Assembly (NCBI RefSeq): GCF_900176355.1
Contig: NZ_FWXI01000001.1
Location: forward strand, 62,001-126,000
Direction of reading: 5' to 3'
DNA: 64,000 nt
DNA from: Sporomusa malonica
Lineage (GTDB): Bacteria; Bacillota; Negativicutes; Sporomusales; Sporomusaceae
Under the pieces are notes generated by a model. The model did not search any database. It had not been told where the DNA came from and saw only the letters and a program-made list of their open reading frames with translations. Position 1 is the first letter of the stretch, and each line of letters begins with the position of its first letter. Position numbers and translations under genes: made by a program. This document shows, piece after piece, positions 61,941 through 64,000 of this stretch.

Positions 61941-62510
61941 TTATAAATTACCTCGTTTTTCTCTAAATTTATTAGGTGTGTCCCCCATTTGTGCTTTAAA
62001 GCACTTATAAAAATTAGATAGGCTTATAAACCCTGCCGTATAAGAAACTTCAAGAATATTTAAATCTGTTTGCTCAAGTAACTTTGCTGCCGAGTCGACC
62101 CTTAGTTTTGTCAGATATTGCGCCGGGGTAAATCCCAGGTGCTGTTTAAATAATCGGGTTAAATGAGGTGCGCTCACGCCAAGTAGTTTTGAAACCTCAC
62201 CTACCTCGATTGACAAGTTGTATTGTTGATCAAATATCGCTAACGCTTTTTGCACAAGCTCTACATCTGGTTCAAAAACAAGTATATCAGGGCGACATTT
62301 TTTACACGGACGATAGCCAGCTGCAATCGCCTGGTCTGAATTACTGAAGAAAACCACGTTTTCGCGCCTGGGGTTCTTTGCCCTGCAGGCTGGACGGCAA
62401 AAGATACCTGTTGTTTTTACCCCATAGAAAAATAGACCATCACAGCTCTTATCGCACTCGATTACAGCCTGCCATTTAATGCTATCGGGAATACCGCCTG
62501 TCTTTTCCAT
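61941..62510 (-). CDS. AdaA-like methyl-phosphotriester-sensing AraC regulator
   Basis: 189 residues. N-terminal Ada zinc domain with the four Cys: Cys38 and Cys42 (GIFCRPAC), Cys69 and Cys72 (RPCKKC). Then an AraC double HTH (VSKLLGVSAPHLTRLFKQ; VSYTAGFISLSNFYKCFK). It lacks the C-terminal O6-methylguanine transferase domain of full Ada. In Bacilli such AdaA proteins accept a methyl group from DNA phosphotriesters on the zinc Cys and then activate repair genes. Ends 11 nt from the next gene upstream, so it is probably co-transcribed with it. Confidence 0.9.
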   Translation of the reverse strand: MEKTGGIPDSIKWQAVIECDKSCDGLFFYGVKTTGIFCRPACRAKNPRRENVVFFSNSDQAIAAGYRPCKKCRPDILVFEPDVELVQKALAIFDQQYNLSIEVGEVSKLLGVSAPHLTRLFKQHLGFTPAQYLTKLRVDSAAKLLEQTDLNILEVSYTAGFISLSNFYKCFKAQMGDTPNKFREKRGNL

Positions 62511-62521
62511 CAGCTTTCTCC

Positions 62522-63175
62522 CTATGAATGAACATCAATGAAACGTTGTAGCTCCTGGTGCCAGGCATCAGGCTCATATGTGCCACTGGTAGTATCCTCG
62601 CCCCATAACAAGTCAACTATATAATGTGGCTTCTTCCCCCCAATGTGCATTGCTTTAATACAGGAAACACAATAAACTACCACGTCTTCAACAGGCATTT
62701 CGTCTGCACGTTTTTTCATTTGCTCTTTGACCTGTGCCAAAGGTAAAGTACCGTAAAAACTATCGCCGCAGCAGGTCGCTTGGGTTTGTGTATTTTGGGG
62801 TTCAACGACCTTGATATTCATCTTTGTAAGAAGCTTTCTAATTGCCTTATGCACACGCTCCTCCGTGCGTGTGGGGCAAGCATCATGAACAGACATTGTC
62901 ATGCCTTGATAGTCTGGGAACGGGAAAGTATTACTCTCTGCGACTATTTCCCAAAGCGATATAGTCGAGATACCCTCATAGAGTTCTCGATACCGCCTGT
63001 CGCAACCTGCGCAGGTATTGATTATTTTTGTGCCGGGTGGAAGCTTGGGATTGTGTCTGCAGCAAATCAGATGTTCAGATATATTGGTGCTCTGATTTAA
63101 AAAAATCAACATTTTTTTTGCAAGCTCCGGTTTGTATAGTATTAGGGCACAACCTGGAGCATAGACATGGTTCAT
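62522..63175 (-). CDS. CCG-domain (HdrB-like) cysteine-rich protein
   Basis: 217 residues with paired Cys motifs: ICCRHNP near 37, NTCAGC near 54, an HDACPTR motif near 96, ATCCGD near 133, and YCVSC near 168. These resemble the two CCG domains of heterodisulfide-reductase-type subunits and lactate utilisation proteins that hold a non-cubane Fe-S cluster. No partner flavoprotein is nearby. Function remains open; it shares a transcript with the adaA-like gene. Confidence 0.75.
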   Translation of the reverse strand: MNHVYAPGCALILYKPELAKKMLIFLNQSTNISEHLICCRHNPKLPPGTKIINTCAGCDRRYRELYEGISTISLWEIVAESNTFPFPDYQGMTMSVHDACPTRTEERVHKAIRKLLTKMNIKVVEPQNTQTQATCCGDSFYGTLPLAQVKEQMKKRADEMPVEDVVVYCVSCIKAMHIGGKKPHYIVDLLWGEDTTSGTYEPDAWHQELQRFIDVHS

Positions 63176-63340
63176 GTAATCCCTCCTGCGAATTGCTCAT
63201 ATACGCTATTCTACATGAAATCAGGCGATAAATCTTCCTGTATTTTAACGACCAATTAAAGTGATTTTTCGAGACTGATTAGTAAACCAAAGGTCAGAAT
63301 ATGAAAGGTTCGGTCAGGGTGTCTTTACCGCAAGGCTGCT

Positions 63341-63368
63341 TTACAAATCTGCGAAATTCTGTTATGGT
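63341..63368 (+). promoter_or_regulatory. Candidate promoter of the sulfite/nitrite reductase gene
   Basis: TTACAA (63341-63346) and TATGGT (63363-63368) are 16 bp apart. The start would lie near 63375, immediately before the GCTGA leader element. The 290-nt gap 63176-63465 holds this promoter and leader, otherwise nothing recognised. Confidence 0.45.
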
Positions 63369-63376
63369 AAGTATAT

Positions 63377-63430
63377 GCTGATCAGAAAACTGAAGGCCAA
63401 GGTTCATCATGTGAACTTTGGCCTTTTTTA
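63377..63430 (+). ncRNA. Leader RNA unit C: GCTGA, small hairpin, terminator
   Basis: GCTGA (63377-63381) is followed by a 4-bp hairpin (TCAG 63382-63385, loop AAAA, CTGA 63390-63393). A 14-bp terminator (63393-63406 with 63412-63425, one G-T pair) ends in a T-run. As in the units at 6984 and 7077, the last hairpin base is the first terminator base, and the terminator starts with AGGC. It controls the reductase gene 40 nt downstream. Confidence 0.6.
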
Positions 63431-63465
63431 CATTTAAAGTATAACTACAATAGGGGGAATTGCCA

Positions 63466-64000
63466 ATGGAACAAGTATGGGCAAAAGAACTAGACAAGTT
63501 GAACAAGGTTGAGTTAATCAAACTTGAGAAAGACGGCCTTGATATAGTCAATGATATTGAGCGCTTCGCCAGATTAGGGTTTGACTCTGTTACCGAAAAG
63601 GATTTTGATTTGCTTAAGTGGCTGGGGCTATACATATCCCGGCCTAAAGAAGCTGGATTTTTCTTGCTGCGGGTAAAAGTTCCAGGCGGAGTGCTTAATT
63701 CGGCACAGGCCAGGGGATTAGCTGGCATCGCCCGTGACTATGGGCGTAATCTGCTTGATGTTTCTACCAGGCATGCGATTCAGTTTCACTGGATTCGCGT
63801 AGAGTATTTGCCTGATATCTTTGCCAGACTTGAGAAAGTGGGGCTTAGCTGTCTTGAATCAGCCGGGGACTGCCCGCGTACCATTGTTGGTAATCCAGTA
63901 TCAGGCTATGACCTGGATGAAGTTATAGATGCTGGTCCGGTTTTAAAGGAAGTATCTGACGTCTTCCATAATAATAGAGAATTTTCCAATCTACCCCGTA
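63466..64000 (+). CDS. Siroheme sulfite/nitrite reductase (N-terminal part, runs off the window)
   Basis: An open frame of 178 codons from ATG 63466 without stop at the window end. The sequence has the ferredoxin-like half-domain of nitrite/sulfite reductases (FLLRVKVPGGVLNSAQARGL; LLDVSTRHAIQFHWI; GDCPRTIVGNPVSGYD). The Fe-S/siroheme Cys motifs would lie beyond the edge, so nitrite versus sulfite cannot be decided. TAGGGGGAATTGCCA precedes the ATG. A leader terminator lies just upstream. Confidence 0.85.
   Translation, partial: MEQVWAKELDKLNKVELIKLEKDGLDIVNDIERFARLGFDSVTEKDFDLLKWLGLYISRPKEAGFFLLRVKVPGGVLNSAQARGLAGIARDYGRNLLDVSTRHAIQFHWIRVEYLPDIFARLEKVGLSCLESAGDCPRTIVGNPVSGYDLDEVIDAGPVLKEVSDVFHNNREFSNLPR

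Noticed and set aside
1-64000. CRISPR arrays, tRNA/rRNA genes, prophage or integrase genes
   Set aside because: No regularly spaced short repeats, tRNA-like cloverleafs, rRNA sequence or phage structural genes were recognised on either strand.

Overview
The window looks like a chromosomal segment of a diderm, low-to-mid GC, anaerobic Firmicute of the Negativicutes, most likely a Sporomusa-like methylotrophic acetogen. The lines of evidence are: a methanol:corrinoid methyltransferase set (MtaB, MtaC, MtrH-like pterin methyltransferase), an RND pump with its own TolC-type outer-membrane channel (so an outer membrane), Firmicutes-style control (SAM-I riboswitch, many intrinsic terminators, strong Shine-Dalgarno sites), CBO0543-type membrane proteins, sporulation-kinase-like histidine kinases and HydE. 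No rRNA, tRNA, CRISPR array or prophage was seen.

Region 1 (1-8.4 kb) is C1 metabolism. A PocR-AraC regulator (cut by the left edge) sits directly before a stand-alone corrinoid protein. A terminator and a promoter region with candidate operators follow, then mtaC-mtaB-mtrH-like, a short CobW GTPase and an unknown protein. After an XRE regulator, two tandem leader RNA hairpin/terminator units precede a DUF2325 protein and a third corrinoid protein, followed by a 10-codon stub. MtaB should move the methanol methyl group to MtaC and the MtrH-like enzyme on to tetrahydrofolate.

Region 2 (8.4-14.5 kb) holds chrA, an isolated atpI-atpB-atpE set (no other ATP synthase genes follow) and a sigma-54 activator whose start codon appears to be put out of frame in a short A-tract. 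Region 3 (14.5-17.6 kb) is an AT-rich mobile-element graveyard: two copies of a 148-bp MITE-like repeat around a 2H phosphoesterase gene, IS110 and IS21 remnants, and two CBO0543-type membrane protein genes. Region 4 (17.6-20.3 kb) has a soluble CZB chemoreceptor and a SRPBCC-MerR pair.

Region 5 (20.3-28.4 kb) is a GntR-controlled unit: CoA ligase, creatininase-family amidohydrolase and a complete BMP-type (nucleoside-like) ABC importer. Region 6 (28.4-31.5 kb) has a GNAT/FeeM-like acyltransferase fused to a cyclic-nucleotide-binding-like domain, next to a histidine kinase. Region 7 (31.7-39.5 kb) is a MarR-controlled multidrug export operon (MFS, TolC, adaptor, RND). Region 8 (39.6-46.8 kb) is an oligopeptide ABC importer with an M29-type peptidase and a cupin regulator. 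Leaders of regions 5 and 8 share a hairpin/terminator motif.

Region 9 (46.8-57 kb) is sulfur and redox chemistry: a SAM-riboswitch-controlled transsulfuration enzyme, HydE, a tandem DUF2292 protein, a PatB-like C-S lyase, an old yellow enzyme, two nitroreductases, a NifU-like scaffold lacking its first cluster cysteine, a two-domain E1-like enzyme and an aminotransferase. Region 10 (57-64 kb) has a histidine kinase coupled to a tripartite tricarboxylate transporter, an AdaA-like regulator, a CCG-domain protein and the start of a siroheme sulfite/nitrite reductase that runs off the right edge.

All functional calls come from reading motifs and context by eye; no database search was possible.
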